A DNA stretch of 64,000 nt from Listeria kieliensis (GCF_003369925.1 NZ_LARY01000003.1:1-64000); one strand, 5' to 3'. Positions 7,363 to 16,928 are shown, counted from the first letter of the stretch. The notes: generated by a model from the sequence alone, not told the origin. Program-made: numbers and translations.

Positions 7363-8718
7363 ATGAAAGTAGTAAAATTTGGTGGAAGTTCGCTAGCTTC
7401 GGCTGCTAATTTTGAACAAATTTTTCAAATTATCGCTGCAGATTCTAGCCGAAAAATTGTCGTTGTTTCAGCACCCGGCAAGCGTTTCAAGGAAGATGTT
7501 AAAGTGACGGATCTACTAATTGATCTGGCCACAAAGGCACTTCTCGACGAAGATACCGCAGACTTAGTTGAGCAAATCGTTGCTCGCTATCAAGAAATTG
7601 CTACAAACACTGGAACAGATTTTGCGGTTATCCAATCGATCCGTTCTAATCTCGAAGCGCTGCTCGCAAGTGATAAAGCGAATCCAGATTTATTCATGGA
7701 CCGGATAAAAGCGAGCGGTGAAGACAATAATGCCAAATTAGTTACTGCTTTTTTTAATGCGCGGAATGTGCCTGCGCGCTATCAAAATCCGCGAGAAGCT
7801 GGATTATTCGTGACAGAAGAACATGCAAACGCCCAAGTTTTACCGGAATCTTACGAGAATCTTTACAAATTACGGGAAGCGAAGGAATTGATTATTTTTC
7901 CTGGCTTTTTTGTTTACACAAAGTCTGGAGAAATCAGCACGTTTTCTCGTAGCGGCTCGGACATCACAGGCGCTATCCTTGCAAATGGTGTCAAAGCTTC
8001 TCTTTATGAAAACTTTACCGATGTCGACGCGGTTTTCACAGTCAATCCTGCGCTTGTTCGCGCCCCGCAAGAAATTCATGAATTGACGTACCGTGAAATG
8101 CGTGAGCTCTCTTATGCCGGCTTTTCTATTTTCCATGAAGAAGCACTCCTTCCTGCCTTTGCTGCTGGGATCCCTGTTCACATCAAAAATACGAATAATC
8201 CCAATTGCAGTGGCACAAAAATCGTCAAAGCTCATGAACAAGCGGCACGTCCTGTTGTTGGGATTGCAAGTGACAGCGGTTTTAGTCAAATTTATATTAG
8301 CAAATACTTAATGAACCGAGAAATCGGCTTTGGGCGTCGCGTGCTCTCTATTTTGGAAAAGTACCAGCTTACTTTCGAGCACATGCCCTCAGGTATCGAT
8401 GATCTCACGATTATTTTGCGTGACAACCAACTAAATTCAGAGCTTGAACAAACCTTAATCAAGAATCTTACAGAGGAGCTTCAGGCTGATTATGTTAATA
8501 TTGAGCGTGGTATCACGCTTCTTATGATCGTTGGCGAATCCATGCGGCACAACATCGGAACGACTTACCGCGCTAGCCGCGCGCTCGCTAATGCGAAGGT
8601 TAATATCGAAATGATCAACCAAGGTTCTTCTGAGGTGAGCATCATGTTCGGCATCAAAAAAGAATTTGAAAAAACAGCAATCCGTGCGCTTTACGAAGAG
8701 TTTTTCAAGTCTCATTAA
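7363..8718 (+). CDS. aspartate kinase (class III-like)
   Basis: 451-residue aspartokinase, catalysing the first step of the lysine/threonine/methionine/diaminopimelate pathway (ATP + aspartate to aspartyl-phosphate). The amino-acid-kinase domain opens with VVKFGGSSLA, has FSRSGSDITGA near residue 195 and the FTDVDAVFTVNP nucleotide loop near 218. Two C-terminal ACT domains (~305-450) would bind the feedback amino acid. It resembles the Bacillus ThrD/YclM type more than the LysC type, since it has one continuous subunit without an internal start. It has its own promoter and terminator. Which amino acid inhibits it cannot be told. Confidence 0.9.
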   Translation: MKVVKFGGSSLASAANFEQIFQIIAADSSRKIVVVSAPGKRFKEDVKVTDLLIDLATKALLDEDTADLVEQIVARYQEIATNTGTDFAVIQSIRSNLEALLASDKANPDLFMDRIKASGEDNNAKLVTAFFNARNVPARYQNPREAGLFVTEEHANAQVLPESYENLYKLREAKELIIFPGFFVYTKSGEISTFSRSGSDITGAILANGVKASLYENFTDVDAVFTVNPALVRAPQEIHELTYREMRELSYAGFSIFHEEALLPAFAAGIPVHIKNTNNPNCSGTKIVKAHEQAARPVVGIASDSGFSQIYISKYLMNREIGFGRRVLSILEKYQLTFEHMPSGIDDLTIILRDNQLNSELEQTLIKNLTEELQADYVNIERGITLLMIVGESMRHNIGTTYRASRALANAKVNIEMINQGSSEVSIMFGIKKEFEKTAIRALYEEFFKSH

Positions 8719-8719
8719 A

Positions 8720-8755
8720 GGAAAAAGGCACACCGATTGTGGCGTGCCTTTTCGC
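8720..8755. terminator. Bidirectional terminator between aspartokinase and cyclophilin
   Basis: AAAAGGCAC and GTGCCTTTT arms with a GC-containing loop. It serves the converging genes on both sides. Confidence 0.8.
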
Positions 8756-8757
8756 TA

Positions 8758-9345
8758 TTATTCTTGAATGTTGATTTTTTCAATTACAACATCATGTACG
8801 GGTTTATCTTGAGCTGCTGTTTGAACGGAAGCAATGTTATCAACAACATCCATGCCTTCAATCACATGGCCAAACACTGTGTGGCGACCGTCAAGCCAAG
8901 GAGTTCCCCCATCTTTATAAGCTTCGATAATTTCAGTTGGGAATCCAGCTTCTTCCATTTGACCAATCATTTCTGGCGGCATGTCCGGTTTTTGAACAAT
9001 GAAAAACTGACTTCCATTTGTGTTGGGACCTGCATTTGCCATTGATAGAGCGCCGCGTAAGTTAAAAGCATGACGTGAGAATTCATCTTCAAACGGTTCG
9101 CCCCAGATGCTTTCGCCACCTGTTCCGTTTCCATTTGGGTCACCGCCTTGAATCATAAATTCAGGAATAACGCGGTGGAAAATCAAGCCATCGTAATAGC
9201 CATTTTTAGCATGGGTCACAAAGTTTTCAACCGTTTTTGGTGCGACTTCCGGAAAAAGTTTAACTTTCAACGTTCCGCGATTCGTCACAATTTCCGCAAG
9301 AATTTCATTTTCTGCGATTTCTTTTGATAATTGAGGATATGTCAT
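8758..9345 (-). CDS. cyclophilin-type peptidyl-prolyl isomerase
   Basis: 195-residue cytosolic cyclophilin (no signal peptide), which speeds proline isomerisation during folding. Active-site motifs are visible: [15 protein letters not shown] near residue 55 (catalytic Arg), [19 protein letters not shown] near 97 and the [11 protein letters not shown] segment near 150. An insert around residues 120-148 is somewhat longer than in the smallest bacterial cyclophilins. AAAGGAG lies 8 bases before ATG 9345. It sits 22 bases after a 32-codon membrane-peptide gene on the same strand and probably shares its transcript. Confidence 0.93.
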   Translation of the reverse strand: MTYPQLSKEIAENEILAEIVTNRGTLKVKLFPEVAPKTVENFVTHAKNGYYDGLIFHRVIPEFMIQGGDPNGNGTGGESIWGEPFEDEFSRHAFNLRGALSMANAGPNTNGSQFFIVQKPDMPPEMIGQMEEAGFPTEIIEAYKDGGTPWLDGRHTVFGHVIEGMDVVDNIASVQTAAQDKPVHDVVIEKINIQE

Positions 9346-9367
9346 AATTATGCTCCTTTACTTATTT

Positions 9368-9466
9368 TTAATTTCCAAACCAGATGATAAGCAAGTTGAT
9401 AAATACAGCAACCATGTATAAAACAAGCAACGTTGCCACAATCCAAATGATAATTTTTTTAACCAT
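9368..9466 (-). CDS. small hydrophobic membrane peptide (32 aa)
   Basis: A 32-codon frame starting MVKKIIIWIV and ending IIWFGN, preceded by a strong AAAAAGGAG seven bases before the ATG. After two lysines almost the whole peptide is one hydrophobic helix, with tryptophans near both ends, so a single-pass membrane peptide is expected. It lies 22 bases upstream of the cyclophilin gene and is probably co-transcribed. I recognise no family. Support is the ideal ribosome-binding site, the clean transmembrane pattern and the operon spacing; homologue conservation would settle it. Confidence 0.6.
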   Translation of the reverse strand: MVKKIIIWIVATLLVLYMVAVFINLLIIWFGN

Positions 9467-9572
9467 GAGTGCTCCTTTTTCTGCAGTCCATGCTGCTCTG
9501 ATTTTTCAATTCCTACTTAATTCTAATATGAAACGCCTAGTTTTTAAACTAAAAAGAACGGAGTGAACGATT

Positions 9573-10781
9573 TTGTCGACTGAAAAACGCAATTTATACA
9601 TTTTAATGCTCGCAAATTTATTGATGTCCGCGAGCACCACGATGATTATGCCATTTCTTTCGCTCTACATCGAAACCTTTGGTAAACATTCTCCCGCCTA
9701 TGTTCAAAAGTGGGCAGGCCTTATTTTCGGAGTCACTTTTCTTATCGCCTTTATTTTCTCACCGATTTGGGGCAGGATTGGGGATAAATACGGGTACAAG
9801 AAAATTTTGGTTTTCACTTCATTCGGAATGTCCGTTAGCATCTTCCTGATGGGATTTGCCCAATCTGTTGGTTACTTATTGATTCTTAGAATCTTCATGG
9901 GAATTGTCACTGGCTTTATCGGTATCTCAAATGCCTTTATCGCTCGGCAAACGTCAAAACAAGAAGCAGGAAAAATCCTCGGAACGCTTCAACTTGGCGG
10001 CGTTACTGGGATGTTATTTGGACCGCTATTTGGCGGAGCAATGGCCGATGCTTTTGGTTTTACCAATACATTCACCATAACCGGGATTGCCATCTTAGTT
10101 TCTTCCATTATTGTGACTTTAGGGTTAAAGGAAAATCGCGAAGCAACGTCTGGAACAAACACAATGATTTATTCGCGTCGAGCCGTTTTAAAACGAATGT
10201 TCGATATGCGGGTCTTGCTTACAGTAATGATTATCACAGCATTGATTCAAATTGCTAATTTTAGTGTTCAGCCTCTTCTTGCTCTTTACGTCGGTAAGAT
10301 GACTCATTCCAGCAATATCGCCTTCATGTCTGGTTTGGCTTTTTCAGCTACCGGATTCGGGAACCTCGTGATGACAAGAAAATGGGGTAAACTTGGTGAT
10401 CAATATGGCTACGAGAAAATTTTAAATATCCTATTGATTCTTGCGGCATTATTTGTCATCCCCCAAGCCTTCACAACAGAGCTTTGGCTCTTCATTTTAT
10501 TCCGTTTCCTATTTGGAATTGCACTTGGTGGCATGGTTCCTTGCATCACTGCTTATATTCGTCTCGCAGCACCAGGCGCCACGCAAGGCGAAATGTTAGG
10601 CTACAATCAAAGCGCTCGCTTCCTCGGTAATGTGATTGGACCAATCCTCGGCGGAAGCCTTTCAGGATTCATCGGCATCAATAATGTTTTTCTCTTTATG
10701 AGTGCTATGTTTTTTGTCGCTTTTTTCATTTTACTTTACGCGCTACATTCAGATCGAAAGCGTCATCTCAATGTGGACTAA
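9573..10781 (+). CDS. major facilitator superfamily drug exporter
   Basis: 402-residue, 12-helix MFS protein, probably a proton-coupled multidrug exporter of the DHA1 type. Motif A appears in both halves (GRIGDKYGYKKIL near residue 68 and GKLGDQYGYEKIL near 270), as expected from gene duplication. Motif C-like glycines lie in helix 5 (GGVTGMLFGPLFGG). Start TTG 9573 is supported by CGGAG nine bases upstream. It is monocistronic, with a strong terminator. The substrate is not predictable from the sequence. Confidence 0.85.
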   Translation: MSTEKRNLYILMLANLLMSASTTMIMPFLSLYIETFGKHSPAYVQKWAGLIFGVTFLIAFIFSPIWGRIGDKYGYKKILVFTSFGMSVSIFLMGFAQSVGYLLILRIFMGIVTGFIGISNAFIARQTSKQEAGKILGTLQLGGVTGMLFGPLFGGAMADAFGFTNTFTITGIAILVSSIIVTLGLKENREATSGTNTMIYSRRAVLKRMFDMRVLLTVMIITALIQIANFSVQPLLALYVGKMTHSSNIAFMSGLAFSATGFGNLVMTRKWGKLGDQYGYEKILNILLILAALFVIPQAFTTELWLFILFRFLFGIALGGMVPCITAYIRLAAPGATQGEMLGYNQSARFLGNVIGPILGGSLSGFIGINNVFLFMSAMFFVAFFILLYALHSDRKRHLNVD

Positions 10782-10792
10782 GTTACAGTTCT

Positions 10793-10836
10793 TGCAGAGA
10801 ATTCCTTCAAGATATTGAGTTCTCTGCATTTTTTCT
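10793..10836 (+). terminator. Terminator after MFS gene
   Basis: TGCAGAGAA pairs with TTCTCTGCA, followed by six T. Confidence 0.8.
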
Positions 10837-10848
10837 TGCAAAAAAATA

Positions 10849-10857
10849 TGCTATACT
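10849..10857 (+). promoter_or_regulatory. Extended -10 promoter of mrp operon
   Basis: TGC-TATACT about 90 bases before mrpA, with no convincing -35. It is the only good -10 between the MFS terminator and mrpA. Confidence 0.4.
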
Positions 10858-10948
10858 TAGACTAGTATTTTTTTTAACATGAAAAATGTAAGTACTTGCT
10901 TTAAAAATAACGCTATTCGTTAATTGATATAAAAAGGAGGAACTGCTA

Positions 10949-13363
10949 TTGTCTTTACTTCACGTTGCAATTCTCTTGCCCTTTGTTGCGGCACTCCTTA
11001 TTCCACTTTTTTACCGGTGGACTAAGAAACTACATACGGGCTGGCTCGCACTTCCGATTCCCGTCGCTCTCTTTATTTACTTTCTCACTTTCATTCCCAA
11101 AACAGCTCAGAAAGTAACGACAGCGACGCTTGAATGGATCCCACGCTACGGTATCAACTTCACAGTCGTGCTAGACGGACTAAGCCTCTTATTTGCACTC
11201 CTCATCACTGGAATTGGATCATTGGTTGTCTTTTACTCCATTTTTTATTTAGGAAAAAACAAAGAACGATTAAATAATTTTTATGCTTTTTTACTCATCT
11301 TTATGACGGCCATGCTCGGCGTTGTATTAAGCGATAATTTAATTGTCCTGTATTTGTTCTGGGAGTTAACCTCAATCAGTTCCTTCTTATTGATCGGGTA
11401 CTGGTACCACCGCGAACGCTCTCGTTACGGGGCAAGAAAATCGATGATGATCACGGTTTTCGGTGGCCTAATGATGCTTGGTGGCTTCTTGATGCTTCAC
11501 ATCATGACTGATAGCTTTTCAATTCGTGAGATTCTAAGTAATGCGCCGTCTATCTCAGATAATACCTTCTTTATCCCCGCGATGATTTTGATTTTTCTCG
11601 GTGCTTTTACTAAATCTGCGCAAGTTCCATTCCACATTTGGTTACCTGATGCAATGGAAGCTCCAACACCTGTCAGTGCTTACCTGCACTCGGCTACAAT
11701 GGTAAAAGCTGGCCTCTATATTGTTGCTCGATTTACGCCGCTTTTTGCCGTTTCTGGCGTATGGTTCAGCGTAATTTCAATCGTCGGGATCACAACGATG
11801 CTATGGGGTTCTGTTAACGCTACGAAGAAAACCGATTTGAAAGCGATCTTAGCTTATTCTACGATCAGTCAGCTTGGGATGATTATGACGCTTCTCGGAA
11901 TTGGATCGGCTAGTCTTCATTTCGATTCAATGAACGATAATATTTATGTGATGGCAATCGTTGCAGCGATGTTCCACTTGTTCAATCACGCTACATTTAA
12001 AGGTAGCCTTTTCATGGTAGCTGGGATTGTCGATCACGAAACCGGAACACGAGATATCCGCAGGCTTGGTGGTTTAATGCGGATCATGCCAATTACTGCA
12101 ACAATCGCCTTTATTGGAACTTTTGCAATGGCGGGCATTCCACCTTTTAATGGTTTTTTAAGTAAGGAAATGTTTTTTGAAAGTTTGACGGAAATTATCC
12201 ATCTCAATCTTTTCAATTTGGAAAGTTGGGGCATTATTTTGCCAGTCGTCGCTTGGATTGCGAGTGTGTTTACATTTGTTTATAGCATGATGATTTTCTT
12301 CCGCACTTTTGCTGGCAAAACAAAGCCGTATTTGCTTCCTAAGAAACCACATGAAGCGCCGATCGGTTTACTAGTCCCACCGATTATTCTTGCCTTATTT
12401 GTTGTTGGGGTTGGTCTTTTTCCAAATTTCATCGCAGCACCAATCTTAGAGCCAGCGGTGAAGGCGATTTTGCCGACGCTCTCTCACGCAGACAGTTTCC
12501 ATGTTCACATTGGTTTCTGGCACGGCTTTACGCCTGCACTCTTTATGACAATCGGTGTCATTTTGTTCGGAATTCTTTTATACAAAACACAGCGCAGTTG
12601 GAAACCACTTATCTCGAGCAAGGTTCCAAAAGCGCTACGTATCGGAAAAGCATATGATAATGGGATGTTTTATCTGGAACAAGGCTCTTATCGCTTAACG
12701 ATGTATGTAATGACAGGCTGGCTTAGAACTTATCTAAACTATATGTTGTTTGCCTTCATCGTGCTTGTACTAGGAACACTTTTCATAACTGACTCGCTAA
12801 ACTTTGACTTTACTAACCTAACACAGATCACACTAGTTGATGGTGTTCTCGCTGCTGTTATTTTTGTTACTTTGATTGGAATTGTGTTTTCAAGATCACG
12901 AATTACGTCAATTATTCTACTTGGGGCAATGGGCTACACGATCAGTATTTTCTTTGTTATTGCAAGTGCTCCAGACTTAGCGCTTACACAGCTTGTCATC
13001 GAGACCATCTCAGTTGTCCTCTATCTGCTCGTGTTTTATCACTTACCGCAGTTTAGTAATATTGAGGAAAAGCCCAAGCTGTTCTCTACAAAAACGTTGC
13101 TCAGCATCGGTGTCGGCATCACTGTGACACTTATTGCTTTGTCGGCTTACGACACCACTTTTTATGACTCGATTTCGAAGTATTATATTGACAATGTATA
13201 CAAAGAAGCGGCTGGGAAAAATATCGTAAATGTAATTTTAGTCGATTTCCGTGGATTTGATACCCTCTTCGAAACAGCAGTACTTGCCATTGCCTCGATT
13301 GGTATCTTCGGTATGATCAAACTAAGGTTAACGAAAAGGAGGAAGAAAAATGAAAACGAATGA
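10949..13363 (+). CDS. mrpA: Na+/H+ antiporter subunit MrpA
   Basis: 804-residue largest subunit of the Mrp-type (Mnh) cation/proton antiporter, related to respiratory complex I subunit NuoL. Residues ~60-420 hold the ND5-like proton-transporting core: WELTSISSFLLIGYW near 140 with its conserved Glu, SAQVPFHIWLPDAMEAPTPVSAYLHSATMVKAGLY near 228 and FNHATFKGSLFM near 345. The C-terminal ~200 residues are the MrpB-like extension (TQLVIETISVVLYLLVFYHLP) typical of group 1 Mrp systems. Start TTG follows AAAGGAGG. First of seven overlapping or near-abutting genes mrpA-G, which act as one membrane complex in alkali and sodium tolerance. Confidence 0.96.
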   Translation: MSLLHVAILLPFVAALLIPLFYRWTKKLHTGWLALPIPVALFIYFLTFIPKTAQKVTTATLEWIPRYGINFTVVLDGLSLLFALLITGIGSLVVFYSIFYLGKNKERLNNFYAFLLIFMTAMLGVVLSDNLIVLYLFWELTSISSFLLIGYWYHRERSRYGARKSMMITVFGGLMMLGGFLMLHIMTDSFSIREILSNAPSISDNTFFIPAMILIFLGAFTKSAQVPFHIWLPDAMEAPTPVSAYLHSATMVKAGLYIVARFTPLFAVSGVWFSVISIVGITTMLWGSVNATKKTDLKAILAYSTISQLGMIMTLLGIGSASLHFDSMNDNIYVMAIVAAMFHLFNHATFKGSLFMVAGIVDHETGTRDIRRLGGLMRIMPITATIAFIGTFAMAGIPPFNGFLSKEMFFESLTEIIHLNLFNLESWGIILPVVAWIASVFTFVYSMMIFFRTFAGKTKPYLLPKKPHEAPIGLLVPPIILALFVVGVGLFPNFIAAPILEPAVKAILPTLSHADSFHVHIGFWHGFTPALFMTIGVILFGILLYKTQRSWKPLISSKVPKALRIGKAYDNGMFYLEQGSYRLTMYVMTGWLRTYLNYMLFAFIVLVLGTLFITDSLNFDFTNLTQITLVDGVLAAVIFVTLIGIVFSRSRITSIILLGAMGYTISIFFVIASAPDLALTQLVIETISVVLYLLVFYHLPQFSNIEEKPKLFSTKTLLSIGVGITVTLIALSAYDTTFYDSISKYYIDNVYKEAAGKNIVNVILVDFRGFDTLFETAVLAIASIGIFGMIKLRLTKRRKKNENE

Positions 13364-13772
13364 CGTTCTGCTCAGAAATGTCACGAAAGTAGCAGCCTTC
13401 ATTATCTTTTTATTTTCACTGCATTTGTTTTTCGCCGGGCACTATAATCCTGGCGGTGGTTTTGTAGCCGGACTTACAAGTGCAGGAGCGATTACACTCA
13501 CCCTCCTTGCATATGATATTAAAACGGTAAAAAGCATGCTCAATATCAATACACTTATTATCACGGGGGTTGGCTTGTTATTCGCTGTAGGAACTGGCTT
13601 TATCGGTATTTTCCTTGGCAAGCCCTTTCTAATGCATGTATACACGTATGTTCATTTACCTGTGCTCGGAAAGGTTTCTCTGCATACTGCTACTTTGTTT
13701 GACTTAGGCGTTTATCTTGTCGTCGTTGGCGTAACGCTTACGATCATTCAATCGATTGGGGAGAGTGATTAA
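13350..13772 (+). CDS. mrpB: Na+/H+ antiporter subunit MrpB
   Basis: 140-residue, four-helix membrane subunit. The family motif HLFFAGHYNPGGGFVAGL sits near residues 25-42. It overlaps the end of mrpA by 14 bases, with AGGAGG in the last mrpA codons as its ribosome-binding site. Required for assembly of the Mrp complex in Bacillus. Confidence 0.95.
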   Translation: MKTNDVLLRNVTKVAAFIIFLFSLHLFFAGHYNPGGGFVAGLTSAGAITLTLLAYDIKTVKSMLNINTLIITGVGLLFAVGTGFIGIFLGKPFLMHVYTYVHLPVLGKVSLHTATLFDLGVYLVVVGVTLTIIQSIGESD

Positions 13773-13773
13773 T

Positions 13774-14121
13774 ATGGAATTACTGATGTCTATCCTAATC
13801 GGTTTAATGTTTGCAGCAGCGGTTTACTTGATTTTATCGAAAAGCTTACTGCGAATTATTATTGGAACAGCTATTCTCAGCCACGGCGTCAATTTATTTG
13901 TTTTGACGATGGGCGGGATCAAACGTGGAAATGTCCCGATTCTTGGACTCAAAGCCACATCGCTTTATAATGATCCTTTGCCGCAGGCGCTTATCTTAAC
14001 GGCTATCGTCATCAGTTTCGGCGTCACCGCCTTCTTTTTAGTCCTCGCATATCGAGCTTATCAGGAGCTTGACAGTGAGAGCATATCCAAAACGAGAGGA
14101 CATGAAGCCGATGATGAATAA
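13774..14121 (+). CDS. mrpC: Na+/H+ antiporter subunit MrpC
   Basis: 115-residue subunit homologous to NuoK, with three membrane helices and the conserved DPLPQALILTAIVISFG segment near residues 68-84. ATG 13774 is chosen because GGGGAG precedes it and it starts two bases after the mrpB stop; an upstream TTG in the same frame would overlap more and lacks a site. Confidence 0.95.
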   Translation: MELLMSILIGLMFAAAVYLILSKSLLRIIIGTAILSHGVNLFVLTMGGIKRGNVPILGLKATSLYNDPLPQALILTAIVISFGVTAFFLVLAYRAYQELDSESISKTRGHEADDE

Positions 14122-15598
14122 TATTGTTTTAACACCTATTTTAATTCCATTTTTATTTGCGATTTTCTTGATGCTTTTGCCAAAGAAAATTATTTTGCAA
14201 CGAATTGTTGCCCTTACTGGTAGTCTTATCCTGATTGTTGCTGCTGGTTTCTTGGTTTTCTATGTGCGTACAAATGGAATTACAACTGTTAACGTTAGTA
14301 ATTGGAAGGCTCCATTTGGAATTACCATCGTAGGCGACATGTTCGCGAGTTTGCTTGTCTTAACGACCAGTATCATTCTTTCTTGCGTCATTGTTTATTC
14401 GTTTTACTCAATCGGTAAAGCACGTGAGAAGTTCCTTTATTACCCAGCTGTTTTATTTATGATCGTCGGGGTAAACGGTTCATTCCTAACAGGTGATATT
14501 TTTAACTTATTTGTATTCTTCGAAGTAATGCTAATGGCTTCTTACGTCCTACTTGTTATCGGCGGAACAAAAATCCAGCTCAAAGCAACGATCAAATATT
14601 TATTGATTAACGTTGTTGGATCAGGATTTTTCGTTGTCGCAATCGGCATGCTTTACTCGATGATTGGTACACTCAACATGGCGGACATTTCACAAAAAAT
14701 TGATGCTCTCCATGGTCAGAATACCGGGATGTTAAGTGTTGTTGCCGTGCTTTTCCTATTCGTATTTGGACTGAAAGCCGGGTTATTCCCACTTTATTTC
14801 TGGTTACCTGGTTCTTATTTTGCACCGCCGATTCCAGTTCTCGCTTTATTTGGAGGCTTGTTAACAAAAGTTGGAGTTTACGCTATCATTCGGACATTTA
14901 GCTTGTTTTTCACCAAAGAAACTACTTTCGTAATGCCGCTACTTGGCATACTGGCCCTGATTACGATTGTGCTCGGGGTAATTGGTGCCATTAGCTATTA
15001 CGACTTAAAAACGATTGTTATTTACAATATCTTGATTGCCATTGGTGTGATTCTATTCAGCATCTCGATCATGTCTCGCGAATCCGTGATGGGCGCCGTC
15101 TATTATTTGATACACGATATGCTGATTAAGGCTGTTTTATTCCTAATCGTTGGTATCATTATGGCAATTACCGGCACGTCATCCGTCAAGAAGTTCAGTG
15201 GCCTGATGACCGAGAAACCCGGGCTTGGATGGACTTTCTTTATTGCCATCTTAGCACTTGCTGGGATCCCTCCATTAAGCGGATTCTTTGGGAAACTGTT
15301 GATTGTAGAAAGTGCTTTTAGTGCGCATGAAATCGTAGGGGGCATCTTGATTTTAATTTCAAGCCTGTTCGTGTTGATGTCGCTCATCAAAGTCTTCACC
15401 CGCGGGTTCTGGGGAGAAAAATCGGGGACATTCACGCTTACGATTCCTTACCGAAAAATGATGCTTCCGGTCGTTATTCTACTTTCGCTTTCGGTGCTTT
15501 ACGGTTTGTTCTCCAATGCGGTATTCCCGTTCATTGAAGATGCGGTTAACCCGATTATTGATCCAACAGTTTATATCGATGCTGTGATAAAGGAGTGA
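14111..15598 (+). CDS. mrpD: Na+/H+ antiporter subunit MrpD
   Basis: ~495-residue subunit homologous to NuoN/NuoM, another ion-translocating core of Mrp. The key glutamate lies in FFEVMLMASYVLLVIGG near residue 137, and lysine-bearing helices include GLKAGLFPLYFWLPGSYFAPP. The start is ATG 14111 or 14114 (AGAGGA ~10-13 bases upstream), overlapping the end of mrpC by about 10 bases. In-frame codons further upstream lie inside mrpC and lack a ribosome-binding site. Confidence 0.95.
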   Translation: MMNNIVLTPILIPFLFAIFLMLLPKKIILQRIVALTGSLILIVAAGFLVFYVRTNGITTVNVSNWKAPFGITIVGDMFASLLVLTTSIILSCVIVYSFYSIGKAREKFLYYPAVLFMIVGVNGSFLTGDIFNLFVFFEVMLMASYVLLVIGGTKIQLKATIKYLLINVVGSGFFVVAIGMLYSMIGTLNMADISQKIDALHGQNTGMLSVVAVLFLFVFGLKAGLFPLYFWLPGSYFAPPIPVLALFGGLLTKVGVYAIIRTFSLFFTKETTFVMPLLGILALITIVLGVIGAISYYDLKTIVIYNILIAIGVILFSISIMSRESVMGAVYYLIHDMLIKAVLFLIVGIIMAITGTSSVKKFSGLMTEKPGLGWTFFIAILALAGIPPLSGFFGKLLIVESAFSAHEIVGGILILISSLFVLMSLIKVFTRGFWGEKSGTFTLTIPYRKMMLPVVILLSLSVLYGLFSNAVFPFIEDAVNPIIDPTVYIDAVIKE

Positions 15599-15602
15599 TG
15601 AA

Positions 15603-16082
15603 ATGGCATTTCAGTTAATTATCAATGTAATTCTAGCTTGCCTCTGGATGTTTCTTGAATCGTCGTTTACATTCGGAACCTTTGTGATCGGCTTTTTCAT
15701 CGGAATCATTTTACTATTTTTCATGCGGCGCTTTCTCGGATCTACTTTTTATATTTTTCGGCTTCTGGCGCTCGTGAAATTGCTTTATAATTTCTTCCAC
15801 GATTTGGTGCTTTCAACGATTCATGTTAGCCGGATTGTGCTTAAAAAAGATATGAACATTCGGCCGGGGATTTTCCGGTATGATACGCTTCTTGAGACGG
15901 ACTGGGAAGTTACGATGCTTGCGCTCATGATCACACTCACGCCTGGTACGCTTTCGATTGATATTTCAGATGACTATAAATCGATTTATGTCCATTCACT
16001 ACATGTACCAAATATTGAAGAAGAAATTGCTACCATTCGAAATTCTTATGAAGGTGCGATCATGGAGGTGTTCCACGGATGA
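15603..16082 (+). CDS. mrpE: Na+/H+ antiporter subunit MrpE
   Basis: 159-residue subunit with N-terminal membrane helices and a cytoplasmic C-terminal domain containing the family sequence LITLTPGTLSIDIS near residue 113. It starts four bases after the mrpD stop and overlaps mrpF by four bases (ATGA). Confidence 0.94.
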   Translation: MAFQLIINVILACLWMFLESSFTFGTFVIGFFIGIILLFFMRRFLGSTFYIFRLLALVKLLYNFFHDLVLSTIHVSRIVLKKDMNIRPGIFRYDTLLETDWEVTMLALMITLTPGTLSIDISDDYKSIYVHSLHVPNIEEEIATIRNSYEGAIMEVFHG

Positions 16083-16366
16083 TTATCAAAATTGCCTTAT
16101 CAATTGGTCTTTTGCTTTATTCGATTTCCACTTTTCTATACTTGTATCGAATTTTAAAAGGACCAACAACTTCCGATAAAGTTATTGCCCTTGACTCCAT
16201 TGGGATGAACCTAGTTGCTATCGTAGCGCTACTTTCGATGTTTTACCGGACCAATGCCTATCTTGATGTCATTCTTTTGATCGCACTACTCGCTTTTATC
16301 GGAACGGTTTCATTCTCCAAGTTTATTGAGAAAGGGAAGGTGATCGATCGTGAACGTGATAATTGA
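16079..16366 (+). CDS. mrpF: Na+/H+ antiporter subunit MrpF
   Basis: 95-residue subunit with three membrane helices and the conserved RILKGPTTSDKVIALDSIG loop (residues ~24-42), whose aspartates are implicated in sodium or proton passage in the family. Its start overlaps the mrpE stop. Confidence 0.95.
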   Translation: MIIKIALSIGLLLYSISTFLYLYRILKGPTTSDKVIALDSIGMNLVAIVALLSMFYRTNAYLDVILLIALLAFIGTVSFSKFIEKGKVIDRERDN

Positions 16367-16928
16367 GATCATCGTAGCCATCATGATCGTGTTAGGCGGA
16401 CTCCTGAGTATCTTAGCAGCAATTGGCGTTATCCGCCTTCCCGACGTTTATACCCGAACGCATGCGGCTGGTATTAGTAATACATTTGGCGTCAGCTTGA
16501 TTTTATTCGCGACAGTGGGCTTTTTCCTTCATTCCGGCGAAGGTTTCCATCCGCGAGTGCTGCTCGCTATTCTCTTCATCTACCTTACTACGCCAGTTGC
16601 TTCACACTTAATCAACCGGGCTGCTTATGATACCGGGGTGCCACTTGCCATTCGAATTCGTGACCAGTTGCGCTCTGTCAAAAAAGATGATATTAAAAAA
16701 CGTCGTAACTTGATTATTCGCCAAGAACAAATCGAAAAAGCCCGCCAAGAAAAAGAAGAGCTTGAGGATCGGCTTGATTGGGAGCTTCGCGAGGAACAAA
16801 TTGATCAGCGTGAGCGTGATGAAGACCAAGGTCGCGAGCAAGATGAAACGGCGATTAGTGAAGAATCGGACGACTCAGAAAATCAAATTATTGAAGAAGA
16901 AGACGAGAAAAATAAGAAAGATGAGTAA
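16350..16928 (+). CDS. mrpG: Na+/H+ antiporter subunit MrpG with long charged tail
   Basis: 192-residue subunit. The first ~105 residues are an ordinary MrpG with three helices and the RLPDVYTRTHAAG motif at residues 29-41. Start GTG 16350 has AAGGTGAT upstream and overlaps mrpF. What is unusual is the extension from ~110 to the end. It is first strongly basic and predicted coiled coil (KKRRN, then QEQIEKARQEKEELEDRL), then very acidic (EESDDSE, EEEDEKNKKDE). MrpG proteins I know are ~110-125 residues. The tail would face the cytoplasm. A bidirectional terminator follows. Confidence 0.93.
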   Translation: MNVIIEIIVAIMIVLGGLLSILAAIGVIRLPDVYTRTHAAGISNTFGVSLILFATVGFFLHSGEGFHPRVLLAILFIYLTTPVASHLINRAAYDTGVPLAIRIRDQLRSVKKDDIKKRRNLIIRQEQIEKARQEKEELEDRLDWELREEQIDQRERDEDQGREQDETAISEESDDSENQIIEEEDEKNKKDE

